Shown here piece by piece: positions 1-7,102 of a DNA stretch of 64,000 nucleotides. The DNA comes from Azospirillum sp. (GTDB taxonomy: Bacteria > Pseudomonadota > Alphaproteobacteria > Azospirillales > Azospirillaceae), in the NCBI GenBank assembly GCA_027486405.1, contig JAIXPD010000004.1, forward strand, positions 1 through 64,000. The letters are read 5' to 3'. How positions within the stretch are numbered: position 1 is the first letter of the stretch; the number at the start of each line of letters is the position of its first letter. The position numbers and the translations under genes were made by a program. The notes beneath the pieces are model-generated. The model was not told where the DNA came from, did no database searches, and saw only the letters and a program-made list of their open reading frames with translations.

Positions 1-191
1 GTCAGGCAAGCAAGAATGGACGCGGATTTCACGGACAAAATGAGGGATTGCGCGGATGTTCGACCCAAATTGCATCCCGTATCCCCTCACGGGGTTGATC
101 GCGAACGGATGGCTCTGAGACGCGTTCCGCGAAATCCGTGAAAAAATCCGTGAAATCCGTGGCAACTCTTGTTCCGGCCGATCGCACGATG

Positions 192-403
192 CTTCAAGCG
201 ATTGCCCTGCCGGTTCACCCAGGGCAATCGGGTGAAAGCTTGAAATTCCTCTATTAGGACATTCGTCATCCCCGCGAAGGCGGGGATCCAGAGTTCGCAG
301 AGTGGCTCTGACGGGAAAACCTGGTTCCCCGCCTTCGCGGGGATGACGGCAAATTCTTCTCATAGGTTTATAAACCTTCAAGCGATTGCCCTGCCGGTTC
401 ACC
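192..403. repeat. 28-base direct repeat pair
   Basis: The same 28 bases, starting CTTCAAGCGATTGCC and ending GGTTCACC, occur at 192-219 and 376-403. The first copy is followed by a mirror segment, so CGATTGCCCTG (199-209) pairs with CAGGGCAATCG (220-230) as an 11-bp stem with a 10-base loop. The second copy lacks this partner. The paired REP-like element at 265-347 lies between the two copies. Confidence 0.7.
265..347. repeat. REP-like inverted repeat
   Basis: Two 27-base arms (265-291 and 321-347) are reverse complements with a single mismatch. Each arm contains its own CCCCGC-GAAG-GCGGGG hairpin. The GTCATCCCCGCGAAGGCGGGG word belongs to a class of repeats seen between genes in many GC-rich Proteobacteria (recalled, not searched). 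It may stabilise transcripts or terminate transcription; no coding content. Confidence 0.65.
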
Positions 404-407
404 ACCG

Positions 408-439
408 ACGCCCACGGACCCCAAAGGATCCGTGGGCGT
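408..439 (+). terminator. Hairpin, possible terminator of upstream unit
   Basis: ACGCCCACGGA (408-418) and TCCGTGGGCGT (429-439) form a perfect 11-bp stem with a 10-base loop. The run after it on the + strand (TGTTGCTTG) is only weakly U-rich, so termination is plausible but not certain. Confidence 0.45.
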
Positions 440-479
440 TGTTGCTTGCAGAAGCCGCCTGAACCGAGCCGACCCGCAC

Positions 480-513
480 AAAAAAGAACCGGGCGCTGGG
501 CAGCACCCGGTTC
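480..513 (-). terminator. Rho-independent terminator of the CoA ligase gene
   Basis: Read on the minus strand, a 12-bp stem (502-513 with 486-497, one G-U pair, four-base loop) is followed directly by six T residues (complement of 480-485). It lies about 110 bases past the stop codon of the minus-strand ligase gene, so it most likely ends that transcript. Confidence 0.85.
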
Positions 514-622
514 AAGGAACTGCGCGGCACGGAAGGGAGACTGCGCAGGATGAAGTCGAATCAAAAACAGCATGGCCAAAAGCGTGATGGCCAAAAGCCG
601 GACGGGAACCGATCCGCCGCCC

Positions 623-2476
623 TCACCCGTCAATCGTGATGATGCGGGGGCCGGGCGCGGGGTCGTACAGCGCCTCGACCAACGCCGCGCGGTTCTTCAG
701 AACGGCGCGCTGGTTGATCGATCCCTTGTCGGTGATTTCGCCGACGTCCAGCGAGGGCGGGTCGCTCAACAGCACCGCGCGCGCGATGCGGGTGGAACTG
801 CCGGTGCTGGCGGTGGACAGGCTGGCCAGCAGGGCGCGAACGCGTTGCAACACCGCGCGGTCGCCCAGCACCTCGTCCAGCGACGCCGACGGTTCCAGAT
901 GCGGGCACAGCTCCCGGCAGGACGCGGCGTGCGGGAAGATCAGGACGGCGATGTCGTCGCGGTCGTGCCCGGCGACCACCACATCCTCCACCAGCGGGGC
1001 GAAATGCTGGATCACCTGCGCCCGCAGGGTCCCGACGCTGACCCAGGTTCCGGTCGCCAGCTTGAAATCCTCGGCGATGCGCCCGTCAAAGACAAAACCC
1101 TCGTCGATCTTGTCCGGGTCGGCGAAGCGGATGGCGTCGCCCAGGCAATAGAAGCCTTCGGAATCGAACGCCTTGGCGCTCAACTCCTCTTGCCGCCAAT
1201 AGCCCGGCGTGACGCTGGGGCTTTTGATGCGGGCCTCCAGCTTGTCGCCCGACGGAACCAGCTTCACCACCACGCCCGGCTGCGGCAGGCCGATGCGGCC
1301 CGGCTGGTCGTATTGCCGGTTGGCGTTCAGCGCCATCGGTCCGGTTTCGGTGGCCCCCAGCCCGGTCAGCATGACGATGCGCTCGCCCACCGCGCGGATC
1401 GCCAGTTCGTCCAGCTTTTGCCAGACATGCGGGGCCAGCCCCGCCCCGGCGTAGAACATCACCTTGACCCGACGGAAAAAGCGCTCGCACAGGTCCGGGT
1501 CGGCGTCCAGATGCGGCAACAGCGCCTCATAGCCCTTGGGGACGTTGAAATACAGGGTGGGCGACACATCGCGCAGGTTCCGCACGGTGACGTCGACGCC
1601 GCTGCCCATCGGCTTGCCCTCGTCGATGTAGAGGGTGCCGCCGTTGTTCAGCGCGATGCCGAAATTGTGGTTGCCGCCAAAGGTGTGGTTCCACGGCAGC
1701 CAATCGACCAGAACCGGCGGCTCGTCGCGCAGGAAGGCGAAGAGATAGGCCAGGATTTCCTGGTTGCTGCACAGCATGCGCTGGGTGTTGATGACCCCCT
1801 TCGGCATGCCGGTCGAACCGGAGGTGAACAGGATCTTGGCGATGGTGTCCGGCCCGACCGCGTCGTGGGTGGCGTCCACCGCCGCCGTCACCGGGGTGGC
1901 GGCCAGATCGTCGAAACGGGTGACGCCAAGATCGTCGGGCGGGTTGCGGGCGATCACCCGTTCGGCGTCCGGCGGCACGGCGACGCGGAAGGCGCGTTCA
2001 AACCGGTGGCCGTCGTCGGCGAACACCAGCCCCGGCGGGAACAGCCCCAGCACATGGCGCAGCTTGCCGAAATCGCTGCTGACCAGCGAATAGGCGGGCG
2101 ACACCGGGGCGTAGGGCACACCGACATACTGGGCGGCCAGCATCAGCAGCGCGTGTTCGATGCTGTTGTTCGACAGCACCACCACACCACGGGTGACGGA
2201 CAGGCCCCGGTCCAAAAACGCCTGACCCAACGACCGCACCCGCTCCAGCGTTTGCGCGTAGGTGAGTTCACGCCATGCCCCATCGGCCCCGCGCTGGGCC
2301 AGGAACACCCGGTCGGGAGCCTCGCGCGCCCAATGGTCCAGGCGCAGCGTCAGCTTGTCGGGGTAGGCGGGCAGCGTTTGGGCCGCCCGCACCAGCGCGC
2401 TGCCATCGGGACGATGGTCGACCGAAACATCAAGAGCGCCCAGATGCACCGCGCGTGTCGGAATCGTCGTGGTCAA
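623..2476 (-). CDS. fcs: Feruloyl-CoA synthetase-like AMP-dependent acyl-CoA ligase
   Basis: Activates a carboxylic acid, probably a phenylpropanoid such as ferulate, to its CoA thioester through an acyl-adenylate in the cytoplasm. The ANL-family P-loop reads FTSGSTGMPKGVINT, the adenylate-binding region has GLGATETGP and the hinge region follows near YWRQEE. The N-terminal block LPAYPDKLTLRLDHWA and the MLCSNQ segment after the P-loop are typical of feruloyl-CoA synthetases rather than acetyl-CoA ligases. I chose the TTG at 2476 because GGGAGGA lies just upstream; a GTG at 2479 and an ATG at 2518 are in frame but poorly spaced. Length about 617 residues is normal. Divergent from a GntR regulator. 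Exact substrate is inferred. Confidence 0.85.
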   Translation of the reverse strand: MTTTIPTRAVHLGALDVSVDHRPDGSALVRAAQTLPAYPDKLTLRLDHWAREAPDRVFLAQRGADGAWRELTYAQTLERVRSLGQAFLDRGLSVTRGVVVLSNNSIEHALLMLAAQYVGVPYAPVSPAYSLVSSDFGKLRHVLGLFPPGLVFADDGHRFERAFRVAVPPDAERVIARNPPDDLGVTRFDDLAATPVTAAVDATHDAVGPDTIAKILFTSGSTGMPKGVINTQRMLCSNQEILAYLFAFLRDEPPVLVDWLPWNHTFGGNHNFGIALNNGGTLYIDEGKPMGSGVDVTVRNLRDVSPTLYFNVPKGYEALLPHLDADPDLCERFFRRVKVMFYAGAGLAPHVWQKLDELAIRAVGERIVMLTGLGATETGPMALNANRQYDQPGRIGLPQPGVVVKLVPSGDKLEARIKSPSVTPGYWRQEELSAKAFDSEGFYCLGDAIRFADPDKIDEGFVFDGRIAEDFKLATGTWVSVGTLRAQVIQHFAPLVEDVVVAGHDRDDIAVLIFPHAASCRELCPHLEPSASLDEVLGDRAVLQRVRALLASLSTASTGSSTRIARAVLLSDPPSLDVGEITDKGSINQRAVLKNRAALVEALYDPAPGPRIITIDG

Positions 2477-2531
2477 CACGTCCTCCCTTTGGCCTGGCTG
2501 CGGGTCTGCGCCGCGCATTTTTGAAATTCTC

Positions 2532-2561
2532 AATAACTGTTATTATTCATACCAATTTGGT
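2532..2561. promoter_or_regulatory. Two adjacent palindromes between ligase and GntR genes
   Basis: AATAACTGTTATT (2532-2544) and ACCAATTTGGT (2551-2561) are perfect odd-length palindromes seven bases apart in the AT-rich divergent promoter region. Candidate operators for the neighbouring GntR protein; no binding evidence. Confidence 0.4.
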
Positions 2562-2616
2562 TGACGGAGTCAATGGTCGTGATGCGCAATTTTTCGCACA
2601 GAATCGCCAAAATCCA

Positions 2617-2632
2617 GATTTTCGACAAAATC
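2617..2632. promoter_or_regulatory. GATTTT-CGAC-AAAATC dyad
   Basis: A 16-base dyad with 6-bp arms, 66 bases before the GntR start. A close variant, GATTTTATCGACAAAA, lies at 6929-6944 in the divergent cyclase/MFS promoter region, so both may be sites of one island regulator. Confidence 0.45.
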
Positions 2633-2697
2633 GCCTTGACGGCGGCGGGTGGCCTTTCGATCTTGCGACCACAGGCATGGGACTGGAGCAGCGGGCG

Positions 2698-3363
2698 ATG
2701 GCCGACACCCCCACCGAAGACACGATGGCGAACGTCGCGGTTCAGCGGATCATCGACGACATCGTGTCCGGCCAACTGGAACCCTGCGCCAAGCTGCGCA
2801 TCGAATCGCTGAAGGAACAGTATGGGATGGGCGCGTCGCCGCTGCGCGAAGCGCTGTCGCGCCTGACCACGCTGGGATTCGTCACCAACGAAAGCCATCG
2901 GGGATTCCGCGTCGCCCCAATGTCGCAAGCCGATCTGGAAGACATCACCCTCAACCGCCGGATGGTGGAGCGCGAGGCGTTGTTGCGGTCCCTGACGCGC
3001 GACGACGACGAGTGGGAGGTCGGGGTGGTCGCCGCCTACACCCGGTTGGAACGCACGGTGGAGCGGCTGCGCACCGGCCAGGGGGCCGATGGTGCGGATC
3101 TGGAACGGGCGCACAAGCAGTTCCACACCGCCATCGTCGCCCATTGCGGATCGCCCCGTCTGCTGGGCCTGCACGACACGCTGTACGATCAAGCCCAGCG
3201 TTACCGCCGTTTGATGATGCGCGGGATCCAGGATCTCGACGAGTTCCTGGACCACCACACCGCGCTGCTGAAAGCCCTGCTGGGCGGCGACGCCGACACG
3301 GCGGTGCACGCCTTGACCGAACACCTCAACCTGACCTTGACCTCGGTCTACCCAAAGCCGTGA
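2698..3363 (+). CDS. GntR-family (FCD subfamily) transcriptional regulator
   Basis: DNA-binding repressor or activator, probably ligand-controlled, of the surrounding catabolic island. Residues about 8-75 form the winged helix (VQRIIDDIVSGQL, then SPLREALSRLTTLGFV, then the wing ending RGFRVAP). The remainder is an all-helical FCD domain with the metal-site pattern FHTAIVAHCG and a later H in LDHHTALLKALL; the YRRLM segment resembles CsiR-like members. ATG 2698 is preceded by GGAG nine bases away; an in-frame ATG at 2677 has no ribosome site. About 221 residues, the usual size. It is divergent from the CoA ligase gene and convergent with a gene remnant. Confidence 0.88.
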   Translation: MADTPTEDTMANVAVQRIIDDIVSGQLEPCAKLRIESLKEQYGMGASPLREALSRLTTLGFVTNESHRGFRVAPMSQADLEDITLNRRMVEREALLRSLTRDDDEWEVGVVAAYTRLERTVERLRTGQGADGADLERAHKQFHTAIVAHCGSPRLLGLHDTLYDQAQRYRRLMMRGIQDLDEFLDHHTALLKALLGGDADTAVHALTEHLNLTLTSVYPKP

Positions 3364-3375
3364 GTTCGGGAAGCC

Positions 3376-3715
3376 TCACCGCACATAGGCGGTCATGCTG
3401 CGGTCGATGAAGCCGTCGGCGACCAGCGCCTGTGCGGCCTGCCCCTCGGCCATCACCGTCGGAACCCGCACGCGCGGCAGCAGCATCGGTTCCACCGTCA
3501 TCGACACCCGCTTTCCCAGCGCGACCGCCACATCGACCGCCGCCCCGACGGGCGCGCCGTCCGCACCCTTCATGCCAAAGGGCGGGGCCTCGATCACCGC
3601 CACTTTCAACGTCTGCGCCCGCTGGTGTGCCCGCCCCGGCCACCACGGACAGAAGCGCCAGCAGGCTGAGGAGGGTGCATCGCCAAACCGGATGGGCAGC
3701 GTGAATGACGCGCAT
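3376..3715 (-). pseudogene. Remnant of a periplasmic solute-binding protein
   Basis: An ATG at 3715 with an AAGGGGA ribosome site starts a good signal peptide (WRCTLLSLLALLSVVAGAG...AGA). About 35 codons in, the frame shifts by one base; the next frame continues with QTLKVAVIEAPPFGMKGADG, the start of a mature family-3 solute-binding protein. It then stops after only about 77 codons instead of about 230, ending in a segment (VADGFIDRSMTAY) that looks like the usual C-terminal helix. So both a frameshift and a large internal deletion are likely. No transporter permeases are nearby. A sequencing error could explain the frameshift but not the missing middle. Confidence 0.65.
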
Positions 3716-3729
3716 GGACGTTTCCCCTT

Positions 3730-3759
3730 GTTACGTTGATGGTCGTTACGTTGATGGTC
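3730..3759. repeat. 15-base tandem duplication
   Basis: GTTACGTTGATGGTC is repeated exactly twice in tandem (3730-3744, 3745-3759), just upstream of the remnant binding-protein gene, overlapping where its promoter would lie. Probably a slippage duplication. Confidence 0.8.
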
Positions 3760-3937
3760 GTTTTGGTTGGGTTGGTTCTCTGGCCGTTTTCGGCCTGGTC
3801 AAACAGGATGGCCTTGGAACGGAAACGGCCCGCCTGCGGGCGCAGACGGGCCGGACAGCCCCCGCAACCGGGCGGTAAGCCCGATCAGGACCGCGCGGGG
3901 ACAAGCCGATGGCGCGCGGGTCAGAATTTCACGCGGA

Positions 3938-4861
3938 TCAGAATTTATAATTGGCGTTCAGCCAAAATTTGGTTCCGCCATAGGTGTTGCGGGCCATCAC
4001 CTCGCTCGTCACCATGCCGGTGAAGCGGATCGGCCCGATCTGCCGACCGACCAGACCACCCAGGGCGAGTTGTTCGGGTTCCTTGAAGATGGCCCCGCCG
4101 AAGGTGGCGCGGCCGCCGGTGTTGCTGTCCGCCGTCACCTGCTTCTGATAATAGCCGACCGGACCGATGGTCCATTCGTCGATGGTCTTGGTCACGGTGG
4201 CGTTGGCGAACACCTGATCGCCGGAGCGGTAATGATTGTCGGGGTTGCGCGTGTTGGTGTCGTACAAAATTTGCAGCGACGCGTTCCAGCCATCCTTGAG
4301 ATAGGTGACGCCGACGCTTGGCTCGACCGTCCAGAATTTGCCGCCCAGATTGATCGCCGAACCCGCCGACCAATTGCCGATGGGCAGATAGACGCCGACA
4401 CCGGCGGTCACATGGAAACCATCCCCCAGATTCCAGGCCAGATCCAACGGCTGGATTTTCGGGTTGCCAAAGCCGGAGGTGTGCCAGGATCCCAAACGGC
4501 CCACCGCCGTGGTGGTCCGTTTCTGGCGGATGTCGAGGTAGGGCGCGGTCAGGAAGGCCTTGTAGGTCCCGCCCAGCAGCTCAACGCCGGGAATCCAGGT
4601 CAATTGCACCGAATTGGACAGGATGTCGGCCTTCTGGCCGTTGTCATGGCCGTTGTTGTCATACAGTTTGGCCGAATAGAAGGCGGTGCGGTTGGTCAGA
4701 TAGACGCCGGGCGGCGGATTCACCGCGATGGGCAGCCCCATGGTCAGGCCGGGCGGTATCATCGGCGCGATGCCGGGTTCGCGCGCCTGGGCCACCCCCA
4801 CCGCCACGCCACAGCCCACCACCGCCGCGCACAGGCGCGTCAACACTCCTTGAAACGTCAT
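3938..4861 (-). CDS. MetA-pathway-type outer-membrane channel protein
   Basis: Secreted protein of about 307 residues with a signal peptide (LTRLCAAVVGCGVAVGVAQA) and a beta-strand-rich body ending in the aromatic residue expected of outer-membrane barrels (NANYKF). The pattern TAFYSAKLYDNNGHDN, TAPYLDIRQ and GDGFHVTAGVGVYLPIG matches the phenol-degradation MetA family, thought to be channels for hydrophobic or aromatic substrates. The ATG at 4861 has AGGAGGA upstream. It follows the FAH and cyclase genes on the same strand after a 197-base gap, which supports a substrate-uptake role in the island. Specific substrate not deducible. Confidence 0.8.
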   Translation of the reverse strand: MTFQGVLTRLCAAVVGCGVAVGVAQAREPGIAPMIPPGLTMGLPIAVNPPPGVYLTNRTAFYSAKLYDNNGHDNGQKADILSNSVQLTWIPGVELLGGTYKAFLTAPYLDIRQKRTTTAVGRLGSWHTSGFGNPKIQPLDLAWNLGDGFHVTAGVGVYLPIGNWSAGSAINLGGKFWTVEPSVGVTYLKDGWNASLQILYDTNTRNPDNHYRSGDQVFANATVTKTIDEWTIGPVGYYQKQVTADSNTGGRATFGGAIFKEPEQLALGGLVGRQIGPIRFTGMVTSEVMARNTYGGTKFWLNANYKF

Positions 4862-5058
4862 CTGCGTCCTCCTGTCGGTCCTGTTTGTTTTTTGAAAAAG
4901 GGCGCGCGTTTCCGGTGCGGGCGCTGGGCCGAACCGGATCGCGCGGGCGCGCGGCGCGGCAACGCCACGCGCAAACGCGGCGGCCGAACGCGGCGGTTCC
5001 GGCAAAACAGAGCGTGTTGTCGTTTGAAAAGGCGGCGCGCCGGAGCGGCCGTTCCGCC

Positions 5059-6057
5059 TCAGCGCGTCGGGCCGATCACCCGATTGCGCAGCACCCCGAT
5101 GCCGTCCACCTCAAGCTCCACCACATCACCGGGCTGAAGCCAGCGCCCGATTTCCAAACCGCTGCCACCGCCGACGGTTCCCGATCCCAGAAACTCGCCG
5201 GGATACAGGGTTTCATCGCGCGAAGCGTGGGCGATCATCGTTTCAAAGCTGTGGATCATCCCGGCCGAGGTGTTGCGGCACCACTCCTCGCCGTTCACCC
5301 GCGCGATCATGGTCAGCGCGTAGGGATCGGGCAGTTCGTCGGGCGTGACGATCCACGGCCCCATGGCGTTGCCGCTGTCGAAATCCTTGCCCTTGCAGGG
5401 GCCGAAGGGGCCGGACATCTCCAATTCCTGGGCGTCGCGGGCGGAGAAATCGTTGAAAATCGTGTAGCCGAAGATGTGGGCGCGCGCGTCGGCCCCATCG
5501 ATGTCACGCCCGGCGCGCCCGATGAACACGCCGAACTCCAGTTCGAAATCCATCTTCCGGCAATAGGACGGCCAGCGCACCTCCGCCCCCGGCCCCACCA
5601 CATTCATCCGGTTGGCCTTGTAATAAAGCGGCTGGGTGTAGAACACCGGTGGCAGGCGGATGTCGGCCGGGCTGGGCAGCGGGCCGTCGTCGCCGGTGCG
5701 TTCGGCCCGCAGCCGGGCGATGGCGGCACCGGCCTGCTTCATGTGCTGTTCGAACACCGAAAAGTCGCGCATCTGGGTCGGGCGCGGGACCGGGGCGACC
5801 AGCCGGACATCGGCCAAGGCCAACACCGCCACGCCGTCGCCGACCGGGCTGTCGGCGTGCAGCGCCTCCAGCGCGCGGGCGCGGTCCATGGCCGCGTCCC
5901 CGCCCTCCATCAGGGCGATCATGTCGGTGAAGGCGGGGTTCGCTTCGCCGCGCAGCGCGATGTGGGCGGCCTGAAGATCGATCAGGCTGGCGCGGTCACG
6001 GCGCACCGCCGCGATGCGGACGCTGCCGTCCGCCGCCTGGAAACTCGCCAGAATCAT
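5059..6057 (-). CDS. Fumarylacetoacetate hydrolase family protein
   Basis: Metal-dependent hydrolase, hydratase or decarboxylase of the FAH superfamily, acting late in aromatic breakdown. The C-terminal FAH domain is complete: metal ligands in FELEFGVFIG (Glu-x-Glu) and the Asp in FNDFSARDAQ, the lysine segment GPCKGKDFDSGNAMGPW, and the closing LGSGTVGGGSG loop. An N-terminal cap domain occupies the first 90 or so residues. About 332 residues, close to the two-domain members that act on beta-diketones or 2-keto acids. It starts only six bases after the cyclase stop codon, so the two are translated from one message and probably act in sequence. Substrate unknown. Confidence 0.88.
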   Translation of the reverse strand: MILASFQAADGSVRIAAVRRDRASLIDLQAAHIALRGEANPAFTDMIALMEGGDAAMDRARALEALHADSPVGDGVAVLALADVRLVAPVPRPTQMRDFSVFEQHMKQAGAAIARLRAERTGDDGPLPSPADIRLPPVFYTQPLYYKANRMNVVGPGAEVRWPSYCRKMDFELEFGVFIGRAGRDIDGADARAHIFGYTIFNDFSARDAQELEMSGPFGPCKGKDFDSGNAMGPWIVTPDELPDPYALTMIARVNGEEWCRNTSAGMIHSFETMIAHASRDETLYPGEFLGSGTVGGGSGLEIGRWLQPGDVVELEVDGIGVLRNRVIGPTR

Positions 6058-6063
6058 GGGAGA

Positions 6064-6852
6064 TCAAGCCTCGTCGTCGGGAAGGATGGCCACGGCGCGG
6101 GTGAAACCGGCGGATCCGCCCTTCAATTTGTAAGGAAAACAACTGACCAGAAAGCCGCTGTCGGGCAGCGTGTGGAGGTTGGCGAGCTTTTCCATCTGGC
6201 AATAGCCGATGTCCCGCCCGGCCTTGTGGCCCTCCCAGATGATCGACGGATCGCCGGTTTCCTGGAAACGCCGTCGGGTGTGAAGAAAGGGGGCGTCCCA
6301 ACTCCAGGCGTCGGTTCCAACCACCCGCACCCCCTGGCGCAGCAGCCACAAGGTGGCGTCGCGCCCGATGCCGCAGCCGCGATCCACGTAGTCGGGTTGG
6401 CCATAGGCTTCGCCCGCCGCCGTGTTCACCAAAACGATGTCAAAGGGTTGGAGCTGATAGCCCATCCGGTCGAACGCCGCCGCCATGTCCGTTTCGCTGA
6501 CCACATAGCCGTCGGGTCGGTCGCGGAAATCGACGCGCACGCCGGGGCGAAAGCACCAGTCCAACGGGACCTCGTCGATGCTCATCGCCGGTTTGCCGCC
6601 GTCCATGGTGGACGCGTAATGCCACGGCGCGTCCATGTGGGTCCCGCTGTGGCTGGTGATCGTCAGATCCTCCACCGCCCACCCTTCGGAATCGGGCAGA
6701 TCGCTGGCCTTCAGGCCGGGAAACAGCGCGGTCAGATGCCCCGCCCCCTCCTGATGGCCGATGTAATGGACCTTGGGGCGCAAGGGCGGCGGATCCGACG
6801 CGATCGCCGGGTCCAGGGCGACCGACAGGTCGATGAAGCGGCCCATCCTCAT
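6064..6852 (-). CDS. Cyclase-family (kynurenine formamidase/isatin hydrolase-like) hydrolase
   Basis: Cytoplasmic metal-dependent amidohydrolase-like enzyme of the PF04199 family. The signature HxGTHxDxPxH is intact as HSGTHMDAPWHY near residue 75; a late His/Glu pair sits around IIWEGHKAGRD. Known relatives open formamides, isatin or lactam rings. Here the pairing with an FAH-family enzyme and a CoA ligase suggests an aromatic or heterocyclic ring product, but kynurenine genes are absent. About 262 residues, typical. Start at ATG 6852 with GAGG eight bases upstream; ATG 6846 is an alternative. First gene of the leftward unit, divergent from the MFS transporter. Confidence 0.85.
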   Translation of the reverse strand: MRMGRFIDLSVALDPAIASDPPPLRPKVHYIGHQEGAGHLTALFPGLKASDLPDSEGWAVEDLTITSHSGTHMDAPWHYASTMDGGKPAMSIDEVPLDWCFRPGVRVDFRDRPDGYVVSETDMAAAFDRMGYQLQPFDIVLVNTAAGEAYGQPDYVDRGCGIGRDATLWLLRQGVRVVGTDAWSWDAPFLHTRRRFQETGDPSIIWEGHKAGRDIGYCQMEKLANLHTLPDSGFLVSCFPYKLKGGSAGFTRAVAILPDDEA

Positions 6853-6928
6853 GACGAAGCCTCGCGATGACGGTTATTCACTGGAATTGTTGATCGCACA
6901 AACAGACGAGGCTGTAAACGGCAAAACC

Positions 6929-6944
6929 GATTTTATCGACAAAA
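6929..6944. promoter_or_regulatory. Copy of the island motif GATTTTATCGACAAAA
   Basis: Located in the AT-rich 250-base divergent region between the cyclase gene and the MFS gene. It shares GATTTT and CGACAAAA with the dyad at 2617-2632, with two extra bases in the spacer. Candidate binding site for the island GntR regulator. Confidence 0.4.
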
Positions 6945-7102
6945 ATTATTTTAATCGATTGATCGCACCATCATGCCCTGTCACTATCCGCGCATCGAAC
7001 ATATGCGGAGCCGCGCGGCCCGCCCCCGTGGACGCGGAACAGCCGCCCGCGCACCGCCGTCCCACCCCCGCCCCCCATACATTTCCGCCAAGGAGGCGAC
7101 CC

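Larger units (their letters stand above)
1..622. other. Gene-free, repeat-rich segment
   Basis: No convincing coding region is visible. The stretch holds short direct and inverted repeats of the word AAATCCGTG (132-140, 144-152, 153-161, with the inverted form GGATTTCACGGA at 24-35), a 28-base direct repeat, a 27-base inverted repeat and two hairpins, annotated separately. Such clusters are typical of dispersed intergenic repeats between transcription units. The gene upstream lies outside the window. Confidence 0.6.

Noticed and set aside
87-269. 60-codon minus-strand frame in the leading non-coding segment
   Set aside because: It consists of the local repeats and has no ribosome site or recognisable sequence.
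192-403. Possible CRISPR array from the repeated 28-base unit
   Set aside because: Only two copies, unequal context, 156-base gap containing another repeat, and no cas genes anywhere in the window.
572-2524. 650-codon open frame on the + strand opposite the CoA ligase
   Set aside because: It mirrors the ligase gene, has the Arg/His/Gly/Gln-rich composition of antisense frames in GC-rich DNA, and shows no domain pattern.
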